18,688 bases of DNA, taken from Sphingomonadaceae bacterium. GTDB taxonomy: Bacteria > Pseudomonadota > Alphaproteobacteria > Sphingomonadales > Sphingomonadaceae. The stretch covers positions 1 through 18,688 of the forward strand of contig JACFNY010000008.1 in assembly GCA_019454625.1 (NCBI GenBank), written 5' to 3'. The notes under the pieces are model-generated. The model saw only the letters and a list, made by a program, of their open reading frames with translations. It made no database searches and was not told the origin of the DNA. Shown here in pieces: positions 7,726-15,252 of the stretch. The first letter of the stretch is position 1. Each line of letters opens with the position of its first letter. A program made the position numbers and the translations under genes.

Positions 7726-8607
7726 TCAGATCGCGCCGCCCTCGACGAGGGCGATGTAGCGATCCATCGCGCCCGCCGCCGTGTCGGAAAGGTCGATGAA
7801 GCTCCGGCGCCCGTCCCCGGGATCGCTGCGGCGCACGAGCAGCCCTGCGTCGGTCATGCCCTTGATCCAGCGGAGCGCCGTCGTCGTCGGCACGTCGGCG
7901 GCGATGCAGAGGCTGGAAACGCTGACCTGCTTGCCCTCCAGCCGCGCGGCCGCGAGGTCGAGCATGATATCCCACGCCGGATCGGCGAACAGCTCGGCCG
8001 GAAAGAACTGCTTTCGCGCCTGACGCTTGCGGATGATCTCCCGGAGGCTTCGCGCGGTCTCGGCGGCGCTGCGGTCCGTCGCGGCCGGTAGCAGCATCGC
8101 CGCGTCCTGCCTGCTCGCGAGGCGTGCCAGCTGATCGGCGATACGACTCACCTCATCGCTCAGCATACCGATCTGCACGAAGGCGTCGCGTCCCGTCTCG
8201 CGGACGCCCGCACCATAGCCCTGCCCGATGTCGATGCGTTCGAGAATGCTCAAGGTGTCCTCGGCTTCCAGCGGCCATGCGGCCAGTTCGACACCTTCAA
8301 TATCCATAATGGACAACGCGTCGTCCAACGCATCGTCATCCAGAATGACTATAACTGGAGCGGTTTTGGACAAAATTCCGACATCCGCCAAAGGCCGTCC
8401 CGTGCCTGCGACGACGCCGCGATCAGCGGCCACGATCAGCGGCAGCTTCGCCAGCGGTGCGGGCGGTTCCGCGAAGAGCGCGGCAGCTTCGATCCGCGCG
8501 TAGCCGAGACCGGCAGCATCGAGGTTCGAGCGGAGTTCCGTCTCCAGCATCGGCGGCAGCGCCAGCTGGACACGCGGTGGTCCCGCCGCGGAAAAGGTTT
8601 CGGCCAT
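7726..8607 (-). CDS. MarR-type winged-helix protein with receiver-like N-terminal domain
   Basis: A 293-residue protein. The C-terminal 100 residues form a MarR-type winged helix: FADPAWDIMLDLAAARLEGK, VSSLCIAADVPTTTALRWI as recognition region, and the wing RRSDPGDGRRSFIDLSD. The N-terminal 130 residues look like a degenerate response-regulator receiver fold (VIVILDDDALDDAL, then IEGVELAAWPLEAEDTLSIL), though no clear phospho-acceptor Asp context or conserved Lys is seen. A helical linker of about 50 residues joins them. Proteins of this kind are frequent in sphingomonads, but I know no characterised member. The ATG at 8607 is chosen because GGGA lies 5 bases upstream; a GTG at 8637 would add 10 residues. 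It is transcribed in the same direction as the serine hydrolase gene upstream (gap 120 bases). Confidence 0.8.
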   Translation of the reverse strand: MAETFSAAGPPRVQLALPPMLETELRSNLDAAGLGYARIEAAALFAEPPAPLAKLPLIVAADRGVVAGTGRPLADVGILSKTAPVIVILDDDALDDALSIMDIEGVELAAWPLEAEDTLSILERIDIGQGYGAGVRETGRDAFVQIGMLSDEVSRIADQLARLASRQDAAMLLPAATDRSAAETARSLREIIRKRQARKQFFPAELFADPAWDIMLDLAAARLEGKQVSVSSLCIAADVPTTTALRWIKGMTDAGLLVRRSDPGDGRRSFIDLSDTAAGAMDRYIALVEGGAI

Positions 8608-8727
8608 ACGATTCCCATAACACCGCACGGGACGCACTTCTCGCCCGTCATATTTCCGAACCTGACCGGCGCTGCTGATACCAGCCGGGAGGGGGCAAGG
8701 GAATCGCGAATTGGACGCGGCGCGGAT

Positions 8728-10209
8728 TCAGGGCTGCTTCGTAAGCCACAACCAGTGCGTCAGCGCGTTGCGCACGCGATCATTATCGGTATCCCCGACC
8801 GCCGTGGCGGCGCCGCGCAGCGTCGTGCCGTCCAGCCTCAGCGCCAGACGGACGGCGTAACTGTAGCGCCGCGTATCGGGGTTCGGAATGCGCGCATTGA
8901 GATCGCCTTCGAAGACGCCCTTGTCGAACCGCGCCTTGGAAACGAGAGTCAGCAACTGGTCGCCGAACGTGGCGCGGATCAGCCCGTCCGCCTGAAAGAC
9001 GAGTTCGACCGGTATCTCCCTTTCAGGCGCCGACAGCGTGCCCTTCCAGATTCCCGCAAGCTCGGGTGTCGGCGTGAACGGGGACGCTTGCGGCTCTACA
9101 GGCGCAGGCGACGGCTTCCAGCCCGGCAGCATGATCGCAGCGATCCTGTCGGCGATGATCCGCGGCGCGGGGCTGCTGGAATTGGTGAGGACCACCAACG
9201 CGGCGTTGCGATCCGGGAAAAGCTGCATGATCGTGGCGACACCGGCCATGCCGCCCGTGTGCGACACGACACGATAGCCGTCCTTGGTGCGCACGCTGAA
9301 GCCGACGCCGTAGCCGCTGCCCTCCTCGCGCACTGCTTGCGGATCGACCGGGCGGTGCATTTCGTCGATCATCGCGGCGCTGAGGATCGGCTTTTGTCCC
9401 GGCAGGCGGTTCTTGAGGTGGAAGCCCGCGAAGCGGATCAGGTCGTGCGCGCTTGAAAAGACCGCCGAAGCGCCGGGATGATCGAACGTGTAGAACGGGA
9501 TCGGCACTCCGTGCCTGTCATAGCGCGTCGCCGCAAAGGCTTCGAGGCCGGGGCCGATGTCGACCGATGTATGCGTGAGCCCGAGCGGCAGGAACACCTC
9601 GCGGCGCATGAAGTCCGCGTAACTGAGGCCCGATGTGCGGCTGATGATCTCGTCGAGGATGCCGAACCCGAGATTGGAATACTGGTAGCGCTCGCCGGGC
9701 ACGCTCACGAGGTTCGCATAGCGCTGGATGGTTTCGCCCATCGGTGGCCGAGCGACCGGCTCATCCTCGTAGAAGAACTGGTAGTGCAGCGGCAGGCCTG
9801 CGGTGTGCCCCGCCACGCGCCGCACCGTCGCTGCGCGCGCATCGCCCACCCGCGCGGTCAGCTTCGCGTTGCCGAGATAGTCATCGGCAGGCCGGTCGAG
9901 ATCGACCTTGCCGTCCTGCACCAGCGTCATCAGCCCGGTGGCCGTGATCGGCTTCGAAATGGACGCGAGCGAATACATGGTGTGCGCGTCCGCCGGAATC
10001 CGCTTCTCCCGGTCCGCCCAGCCGAAGCCCTCTTCCCATACGATCTTGCCGTCCTGCATGACGGCTACAGCGATGGAAGGCACGCCGTTCTCGACAAGCT
10101 GCTCCCGGATGGCGGCACGAACCGGATCGAAACGGTCGGCCTGCGCAGGCACCGCGACGCACAAAAGGACCGGCACGCAGACCAACCGGCGCATCGCCAC
10201 CAATCTCAT
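8728..10209 (-). CDS. Exported serine hydrolase, class C beta-lactamase-like
   Basis: A 493-residue beta-lactamase/penicillin-binding-type hydrolase. A signal peptide is visible at residues 1-24 (MRRLVCVPVLLCVAVPAQA). The active-site set is complete: Ser83-x-x-Lys86 (SISK), Tyr177-Ser-Asn179 (YSN) and His317-Thr-Gly-Gly320 (HTGG). After about residue 365 there is a separate beta-rich C-terminal domain (ELAGIWKGTL onward), as in D-aminopeptidase- and esterase-like relatives. The family includes AmpC, DD-peptidases, esterases and D-amino-acid peptidases, so a true beta-lactam role is not implied; length near 490 with an extra domain fits a peptidase/esterase better. The ATG at 10209 has GGGG about 8 bases upstream; the longer start at 10245 would run through the palindrome at 10238-10256 and spoil the signal peptide. 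Confidence 0.85.
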   Translation of the reverse strand: MRLVAMRRLVCVPVLLCVAVPAQADRFDPVRAAIREQLVENGVPSIAVAVMQDGKIVWEEGFGWADREKRIPADAHTMYSLASISKPITATGLMTLVQDGKVDLDRPADDYLGNAKLTARVGDARAATVRRVAGHTAGLPLHYQFFYEDEPVARPPMGETIQRYANLVSVPGERYQYSNLGFGILDEIISRTSGLSYADFMRREVFLPLGLTHTSVDIGPGLEAFAATRYDRHGVPIPFYTFDHPGASAVFSSAHDLIRFAGFHLKNRLPGQKPILSAAMIDEMHRPVDPQAVREEGSGYGVGFSVRTKDGYRVVSHTGGMAGVATIMQLFPDRNAALVVLTNSSSPAPRIIADRIAAIMLPGWKPSPAPVEPQASPFTPTPELAGIWKGTLSAPEREIPVELVFQADGLIRATFGDQLLTLVSKARFDKGVFEGDLNARIPNPDTRRYSYAVRLALRLDGTTLRGAATAVGDTDNDRVRNALTHWLWLTKQP

Positions 10210-10237
10210 TGCGTTCCCCTTCTCCCGATTTTCCCAT

Positions 10238-10256
10238 ATTTTCAATAATTGAAAAT
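10238..10256. promoter_or_regulatory. AT-rich 19-bp palindrome, possible operator
   Basis: ATTTTCAAT-A-ATTGAAAAT is a perfect inverted repeat of 9 bases each side of one central base, in a genome region otherwise rich in G and C. It lies 28 bases upstream of the serine hydrolase start and 70 bases beyond the tRNA-Pro 3' end. A further ATTTTC half-copy lies at 10228-10233. The position and symmetry fit a dimeric repressor site at the promoter. No T-tract follows, so a terminator is less likely. Confidence 0.5.
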
Positions 10257-10324
10257 CGCATGGAGAAAAGGAGAAAACGACAGAGGCAGCGGGCGAAAGC
10301 CTGCGACATGAAAAAGCATTGGAG

Positions 10325-10403
<79 letters not shown>

Positions 10404-10449
10404 ACGCCGGGAGCCGTCCATGACGGGACGCTTCCCGTGCGTCAAGGAT

Positions 10450-12483
10450 TTACCAGATGCGGATGCGCTGGTCTTCGGGGAGATAGAGCTTCTGGCCGGG
10501 CTTCACATTGAAGGCCCGATACCACCCATCGAGGTTACGCACGGCGGTCGGCCGCCAGTTGCCCGGTGTGTGCGGATCCGTCGCGAGCTGTTGCTGGAGC
10601 TGGACGTCACGATACTTCTGCCGCCAGATCTGCGAATAGCCGAGGAAGAAACGCTGGTCGCCGGTGAAACCGTCGAGCACCGGTGCGGGCTTGCCGCCGA
10701 GCGATTTCGTGTAGGCGTCGTAGGCGACCGTGAGGCCCGCGATGTCGGCGATGTTCTCGCCGAGCGTCAGTTCGCCGTTGATATGCGCGCCGGGGAGCGG
10801 CTCGTAGGCGCCGTACTGCGCCACGACCTGATCAGTATAGACCTTGAAGCGCGTCACGTCCTCCGGCGTCCACCAGTCCGCGAGCTTGCCGGTGGGATCG
10901 TACTTGCGGCCCTGATCGTCGAAATGGTGCGTGATCTCGTGGCCGATCACCGCGCCTATGGCACCGTAGTTGACCGCCGCATCGGCGTTCGGATCGAAGA
11001 ACGGCGGTTGCAGGATGGCGGCAGGGAACACGACCTCGTTCATCGTGGGGTTCGCATAGGCATTCACCGTCTGCGGCGTCATGAACCACTCGTCGCGGTC
11101 GATGAGCTTGCCGAGCTTGGCAAGGTTGCGGTCGTATTCGAACACTGCCGCGCGCCTGGCGTTGCCGAAGGCGTCGCCCGGCACGATCTCAAGCGCCGAA
11201 TAGTCGATCCACTTCACCGGATAACCGATCTTCGGCTTGAACGACGCCAGCTTCGCGCGTGCCTTCACCTTGGTTTCCGGGGTCATCCACGCGAGGTTCG
11301 CGATGCGCGCGTCCATCGCCGCGATGAGGTTGCGGACGAGTTCGTCCGCCTTCGCCTTCGCCTCCGGCGTGAAGTACCTGGCGACGTAAAGCTCGCCGAC
11401 GGCTTCGCCGAGCGCGCCGTTCACGGAATCGACGCCCCGCTTCCAGCGCGGCTGGATTTCGGGCGTGCCTGACAGCGTCGTGCCTTCGAACGCGAAGTTC
11501 TCGTCCACGAACGCCTTGGGCAGCAGCGGCGCAGCGTCCTTCAGCGTCTTGAAGGCGAGCCAATCGCGGAGCGTTGCCAAATCGGCATCGCCGATGATCT
11601 TCGCCATGCCCGTGAAGCTGCTCGGCTGGCTGACGATGAATTCGTTCTGGTTCGCGAGCCCCGCCGCCGCGAAGAAAATGTTCCAGTCGAGGCCCGGCGC
11701 CTTCGCGGCGAAATCCGCCTTCGTCCACTTGTTGTAAGCCTTGTCGGAATCGCGGCTGTCGACGACGGTCCAGTGCACCTCGGCGAACTTGTGCTCGAGG
11801 TCGTAGATGGCGGCGGCCTTCTTCGCGGCGTCCACGGCGGACACGCCCGCAAGCGCGAACATGCGCGCGATGTGCGCCTTGTACGCCTCCCGCGCGTCCA
11901 CGTAGGCCGGGTTGTCGACGAGGTAGTAGTCGCGGTCCGGAAGACCGATGCCGCCTTGATAGAAGACCGGGATGTAGTGGTCCGGCGCCTTCTCGTCCTG
12001 ATTGACGTAGTAGAGGAACGGCGACGGGCCGTAGCTGCGGAGGGCAGTGCCGAGCGCCGCAGCGAATGCAGGCTTCGACCTCAGCGCCGCGACGGCATCG
12101 AGATCGGCCTTGATCGGCGCCAGTCCTTTCGCCTCGATCACCGCCTCGTCGAGAAAGCTCGCATAATAGTCGCCGACCTTCTGACCAGCGGACCCCTTGC
12201 CCGCATGACGTGCCGCAGCGGCCTCGATGATCTCGCGGGTGCGTTCCTGGCTGAGGTCGCGCAGCTTGGTGAACATGCCGTAGTTCGAACGGTCGACGGG
12301 AATTTCGAGCTGGCGCAGATAGGTGCCGCCGCCGTAGCCGAGGAAGTCGTCGCCCGGCGCGATGCTCCGGTCCATGCCCGCCGCATCGAAGCCCCACGGG
12401 GCGATCTCGGGCTTGTCGGCGGCAAGCACGGGCGCAGCAAGAAGCGCCGCCGTGGCGGCGGCGCACAGGAAAATGGTCTTCAT
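10450..12483 (-). CDS. Exported M13-family zinc metallopeptidase (neprilysin/PepO type)
   Basis: A 677-residue zinc endopeptidase. A signal peptide occupies residues 1-21 (MKTIFLCAAATAALLAAPVLA). The M13 N-terminal domain follows (WGFDAAGMDRSIAPGDDFLGY). The catalytic domain has NAYANPTMNEVVFPA, the zinc site H515-E516-I-T-H519, and G-E576-N-I-A-D580 supplying the third zinc ligand and the conserved Asp. The C-terminus ends in the typical aromatic residue (IRIW). Length is normal for bacterial members. It should cleave peptides in the periplasm or outside the cell. The start ATG 12483 has AGGGA about 9 bases upstream. The frame stays open upstream to 13191, but that extension is only the neighbouring gene read in another frame. 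Confidence 0.93.
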   Translation of the reverse strand: MKTIFLCAAATAALLAAPVLAADKPEIAPWGFDAAGMDRSIAPGDDFLGYGGGTYLRQLEIPVDRSNYGMFTKLRDLSQERTREIIEAAAARHAGKGSAGQKVGDYYASFLDEAVIEAKGLAPIKADLDAVAALRSKPAFAAALGTALRSYGPSPFLYYVNQDEKAPDHYIPVFYQGGIGLPDRDYYLVDNPAYVDAREAYKAHIARMFALAGVSAVDAAKKAAAIYDLEHKFAEVHWTVVDSRDSDKAYNKWTKADFAAKAPGLDWNIFFAAAGLANQNEFIVSQPSSFTGMAKIIGDADLATLRDWLAFKTLKDAAPLLPKAFVDENFAFEGTTLSGTPEIQPRWKRGVDSVNGALGEAVGELYVARYFTPEAKAKADELVRNLIAAMDARIANLAWMTPETKVKARAKLASFKPKIGYPVKWIDYSALEIVPGDAFGNARRAAVFEYDRNLAKLGKLIDRDEWFMTPQTVNAYANPTMNEVVFPAAILQPPFFDPNADAAVNYGAIGAVIGHEITHHFDDQGRKYDPTGKLADWWTPEDVTRFKVYTDQVVAQYGAYEPLPGAHINGELTLGENIADIAGLTVAYDAYTKSLGGKPAPVLDGFTGDQRFFLGYSQIWRQKYRDVQLQQQLATDPHTPGNWRPTAVRNLDGWYRAFNVKPGQKLYLPEDQRIRIW

Positions 12484-12530
12484 GGTCGGCAGTCCCTGCA
12501 ACGGATGATCATGCCCGAAGCCTACGCCGC

Positions 12531-12551
12531 TTGCAGGCGCGTGCAATGCAC
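12531..12551. promoter_or_regulatory. Two overlapping palindromes upstream of the M13 peptidase gene
   Basis: TTGCA-GGCGCG-TGCAA (12531-12546) and GTGCA-A-TGCAC (12541-12551) share the half-site TGCAA. They lie 48-68 bases before the peptidase start, where a regulator or the promoter -35 region could be. On the minus strand TTGCAC is followed after 16 bases by TAGGCT, a poor sigma-70-like pair. The functional reading is tentative. Confidence 0.3.
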
Positions 12552-12587
12552 GGATTCGATGAATCGTCGATTCTGCTATACGAACGT

Positions 12588-13232
12588 CTAACTGTAGCGC
12601 TGCTCCAGCCACGGATCGCCGATATTGTGGTAGCCGCGCACTTCCCAGAAGCCCGGCTTGTCCTCGGTGGTGAAGCTGATGCGCTTCACCCACTTGGGGC
12701 TCTTCCAGAAATAGTAGCGCGGGATCACGAGCCGCGCGGGACCGCCGTGCTCGCGGCTGATCGGCCGGCCGTCGTGCGTATGCGCGACGAGGCAGTCTTC
12801 CTCGAGGAAGTGCCCGTATTCGACATTCGTCGTGTAGCCGTCGTAGCTGGTGAAGAGCACGTGCTTCACGTCGCCGAGCGGCTTCACCACGTCCGCGATG
12901 CGGCGCGTCGACACGCCGTTCCAGCGGTTGTCGTAGCGCGACCACTGCGTGACGCAGTGGATGTCGGACACGTCTTCCATCTGCGGCTGCGCGAGGAAGG
13001 CGTCCCAGTCCCACGTCACCGGGTTTTCGACCGCGCCGTCGATGACGAGCCGCCAATCCGCCTTCGGCACATCGGGCTGGATGCCGAGGTCGAGCACCGG
13101 CCAGTTTTCCACGAGGCGCTGTCCCGGCGGCAGGCGGTCGACACCGTGCTCGGCGGTCTTGCCCGTCAGCAGGCGTCCGGCGCGTGCCCACGCCTTCTTG
13201 GTTTCAACCAGCTTTTCCCGGAACCCGTCCAT
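12588..13232 (-). CDS. Sulfite-oxidase-like molybdopterin-dependent oxidoreductase
   Basis: A 214-residue protein matching the molybdopterin-binding domain of the sulfite oxidase family. Cys93 in IHCVTQWS is the expected molybdenum ligand; RYDNRWNGVS, VLFTSYDGYTTNV, GGPARLVIPRYYFWKSPKWV and the end PGFWEVRGYHNIGDPW are characteristic. Unlike MsrP/YedY and many sulfite dehydrogenases it has no Tat (twin-arginine) signal, so it is probably cytoplasmic; it also lacks a haem or dimerisation domain. Such short enzymes are usually annotated sulfite oxidase-like, with unknown substrate. The start ATG 13232 has GGGAG 6 bases upstream and lies 29 bases inside the DUF2062 gene, so translation is probably coupled. 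It is the last gene of the dapA operon; no molybdenum-cofactor synthesis gene is in the window. Confidence 0.88.
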   Translation of the reverse strand: MDGFREKLVETKKAWARAGRLLTGKTAEHGVDRLPPGQRLVENWPVLDLGIQPDVPKADWRLVIDGAVENPVTWDWDAFLAQPQMEDVSDIHCVTQWSRYDNRWNGVSTRRIADVVKPLGDVKHVLFTSYDGYTTNVEYGHFLEEDCLVAHTHDGRPISREHGGPARLVIPRYYFWKSPKWVKRISFTTEDKPGFWEVRGYHNIGDPWLEQRYS

Positions 13233-13776
13233 CGCCGTCTCCCGTCCGCCGCGCTTCCCGTTTCCGCCGTGCTTCCATCCGCTGATGGATCCAGAGCCGC
13301 CATATGCCGTGGATGCCGAGATAACCGATCACCGCGCCCAGCGTCGCGATGGTGAACAGGCCGAGCGCCACGGGCAGCGGCGCGTTCGTGAGCACCACGG
13401 TCAGTTCCTCGAACCAGTGGTCGGCGGTCATGTTGACGAGGCCGCCGTCCTGCATACGCAGCATCCAGCGCCCGATCTCGTAGGCGGCCAGATAGATGAA
13501 CGGCGTCGTAACGGGGTTCGAGATGAAGGTGACGAACGCCGCGATCGGAAGGTTCGCACGGCACGGCACCGCGAACAGCGCTGCCGCCGGGGCCTGCGCG
13601 AAGGGAATCGAGAGCCCGAAGAACATGCCGAGCGCGACGCCGCGCGCCACCGACTTGCGATTGAAGTGCCAGATGACGGGATTGCCGATGGTGTTGGCGA
13701 AGGGCCGCATCCAGCGGTTTTCCAGCATCGCCTCGCGCGAGGGGCGCTTTTCCTTCAGCCATTTGATGAGCCGCAT
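13204..13776 (-). CDS. DUF2062 membrane protein
   Basis: A 190-residue inner-membrane protein with the DUF2062 signature: HFNRKSVARGVALGMFFG, then PCRANLPIAAFVTFISNPVT and TPFIYLAAYEIG. Hydrophobic segments are at about 45-68, 73-100 and 133-160; the N- and C-terminal ends are basic. Its role is unknown; the domain occurs alone or attached to glycosyltransferases. AGGG of the ribosome binding site (13784-13787) overlaps the smpB stop codon and stands 7 bases before the ATG at 13776. Its 3' end overlaps the molybdoenzyme gene by 29 bases. Confidence 0.88.
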   Translation of the reverse strand: MRLIKWLKEKRPSREAMLENRWMRPFANTIGNPVIWHFNRKSVARGVALGMFFGLSIPFAQAPAAALFAVPCRANLPIAAFVTFISNPVTTPFIYLAAYEIGRWMLRMQDGGLVNMTADHWFEELTVVLTNAPLPVALGLFTIATLGAVIGYLGIHGIWRLWIHQRMEARRKREARRTGDGDGRVPGKAG

Positions 13777-13785
13777 CGAAAAACC

Positions 13786-14271
13786 CTAACCGCGATCCCT
13801 GAGGATACGCGCCTGCTCGCGCTTCCAGTCCCGGTCGCGCTCGGTCGCCCGCTTGTCGTGCAGCTTCTTGCCTCTGGCGAGCGCCAGTTCGACCTTCGCA
13901 CGACCCCGTTCGTTGAAATATATGGAGAGCGGCACCAATGTCATCCCTTGCCGGGCAACGGCACCGTGCAGCCGGGCGATTTCGCGGCTGTGAAGCAACA
14001 GCTTGCGGGGCCGCCGCGGCTCGTGATTGAAGCGGTTGCCGTGGCTGAATTCGGGGATGTTGGCGTTGATCAGCCACACCTCGTCGCCGTTCACTTCGGC
14101 ATAGGACTCCGCGATCGTGCCCTCGCCGAAGCGCAGCGACTTCACCTCGGTGCCGGTGAGCGCGATCCCCGCCTCGAAGACGTCCTCGATCGCATATTCG
14201 TAGCGGGCCTTGCGGTTTTCAGCGACGGTCTTGACCTTGCTGAAGCTGCCTGCCCGTTGCGGGCGCACCAT
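13786..14271 (-). CDS. smpB: SsrA-binding protein SmpB
   Basis: SmpB, 161 residues, binds tmRNA and delivers it to ribosomes stalled at mRNAs without a stop codon. The typical sequence is present: [20 protein letters not shown], then [39 protein letters not shown], and the basic C-terminal tail [19 protein letters not shown] that enters the mRNA channel. The ATG at 14271 shares one base with the dapA stop (TGATG at 14273-14269) and has GGGA 8 bases upstream, so translation is likely coupled. The same frame is open further upstream to 15024, but that part is dapA out of frame. The length is normal for the family. Confidence 0.97.
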   Translation of the reverse strand: MVRPQRAGSFSKVKTVAENRKARYEYAIEDVFEAGIALTGTEVKSLRFGEGTIAESYAEVNGDEVWLINANIPEFSHGNRFNHEPRRPRKLLLHSREIARLHGAVARQGMTLVPLSIYFNERGRAKVELALARGKKLHDKRATERDRDWKREQARILRDRG

Positions 14272-15152
14272 CAGGCGATCCCGGCATGGGCCATCGCAGC
14301 ATCCACAATGCGCCGTGCGGCCTCTCCGGCCGGAACCATCGGCAGGCGCAGCTCTTCCCGCAGCTTGCCGAGCTTCGACAGTGCATATTTCGCAGGCCCG
14401 GGGCTCGCATCCGAAAACAACCCCGCGTGGAGCGGATAGAGACGGTCCTGAAGCGCAAGCGCATCGTCCCAGCGCTTTTCGAGGCAGGCCGTCTGGAAAT
14501 CGGCGCAGAGGCGCGGCGCGACGTTCGCGGTCACGGAAATGCAGCCGTGTCCGCCCGAGGCCATGATGCCGAGCGTCATGTCGTCGTTGCCAGAAAGCTG
14601 GATGAAGTCCGCGCCGCAGGACAGGCGCTGCTCCGAAATACGCTGGAGCACGCCGGTCGCATCCTTCACGCCGACGATGTTCGGAATCTCGGAAAGCCGC
14701 TTCATCGTCGCGGGCGCGATGTCGACGACGCTGCGCCCGGGGATGTTGTAGAGGATGATCGGCAGGCCGGTCGCCTCGGCGACCGTCTTGAAGTGCTGAT
14801 AGAGCCCTTCCTGATTGGGCTTGTTGTAGTAGGGGCTGACGACGAGCGCCGCATCCGCCCCCGCTTTCTCGGCGTGACGGACATGCGAAACCGCGCAGGC
14901 CGTGTCGTTGGAGCCGCAGCCCGCGATCACCGGCACGCAGCCGTTCGCGGCCTTGATGCAGGCGGCGATCACGGCATTGTGCTCGTCGATCGTCATCGTT
15001 GCCGATTCGCCGGTGGTGCCGCACGGCACGAGACCGGTGCTGCCTTCGGCGATCTGCCAGTCCACGAACGCCTCGAAGGTCGCAAAATCCACCGCCCCGT
15101 CGCGGAACGGGGTGACAAGTGCCGGAATGGAACCGTAAAATCTCGCTGTCAT
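14271..15152 (-). CDS. dapA: 4-hydroxy-tetrahydrodipicolinate synthase
   Basis: DapA condenses pyruvate with aspartate semialdehyde, the first committed step of diaminopimelate and lysine synthesis in the cytoplasm. The 293 residues carry every active-site residue: Thr46-Thr47 in CGTTGES, Tyr109 in SPYYNKP, Tyr135 and Arg140 in YNIPGRS, and the Schiff-base Lys163 in VGVKDATG. All are offset by two from the Escherichia coli numbering. Length is normal. The ATG at 15152 has GAGAG about 5 bases upstream. It is the first gene of a minus-strand operon with smpB, the DUF2062 gene and the molybdoenzyme, and is divergent from the lytic transglycosylase; the promoters for both directions should lie in the 100 bases between them. 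Confidence 0.97.
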   Translation of the reverse strand: MTARFYGSIPALVTPFRDGAVDFATFEAFVDWQIAEGSTGLVPCGTTGESATMTIDEHNAVIAACIKAANGCVPVIAGCGSNDTACAVSHVRHAEKAGADAALVVSPYYNKPNQEGLYQHFKTVAEATGLPIILYNIPGRSVVDIAPATMKRLSEIPNIVGVKDATGVLQRISEQRLSCGADFIQLSGNDDMTLGIMASGGHGCISVTANVAPRLCADFQTACLEKRWDDALALQDRLYPLHAGLFSDASPGPAKYALSKLGKLREELRLPMVPAGEAARRIVDAAMAHAGIA

Positions 15153-15234
15153 GCTACTCTCGTCCGTTGCCTCCCCGCGCGCCGCTGCTGCACCTTTGCA
15201 CGCGCCGGCGGCGGTCGGCTGTTTGTGGCGTCAT

Positions 15235-15240
15235 AGGAGG
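15235..15240 (+). promoter_or_regulatory. AGGAGG ribosome binding site of the lytic transglycosylase gene
   Basis: AGGAGG is a perfect Shine-Dalgarno sequence 12 bases before GTG 15253. The spacing is long but no nearer start codon exists in the frame. It supports GTG 15253 over the ATG at 15151, which would overlap the dapA start and give no proper signal peptide. Confidence 0.55.
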
Positions 15241-15252
15241 CTCAGAAAGTCC

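Noticed and set aside
8728..10209. Antibiotic-resistance beta-lactamase
   Set aside because: The active-site motifs fit the wider class C/DD-peptidase/esterase family, and the extra C-terminal domain argues against a dedicated AmpC.
10290..10310. Hairpin GCGGGC-GAAA-GCCTGC as a terminator of the tRNA
   Set aside because: Read in the tRNA direction the stem has an A-C mismatch and no T-run directly after it.
12484..13191. Upstream extension of the M13 peptidase frame to 913 codons
   Set aside because: The extension is the molybdoenzyme gene in another frame, and the ATG at 12483 gives a perfect signal peptide and ribosome binding site.
14272..15024. Upstream extension of the smpB frame to 412 codons
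   Set aside because: It is dapA read out of frame; SmpB has its normal length from ATG 14271.
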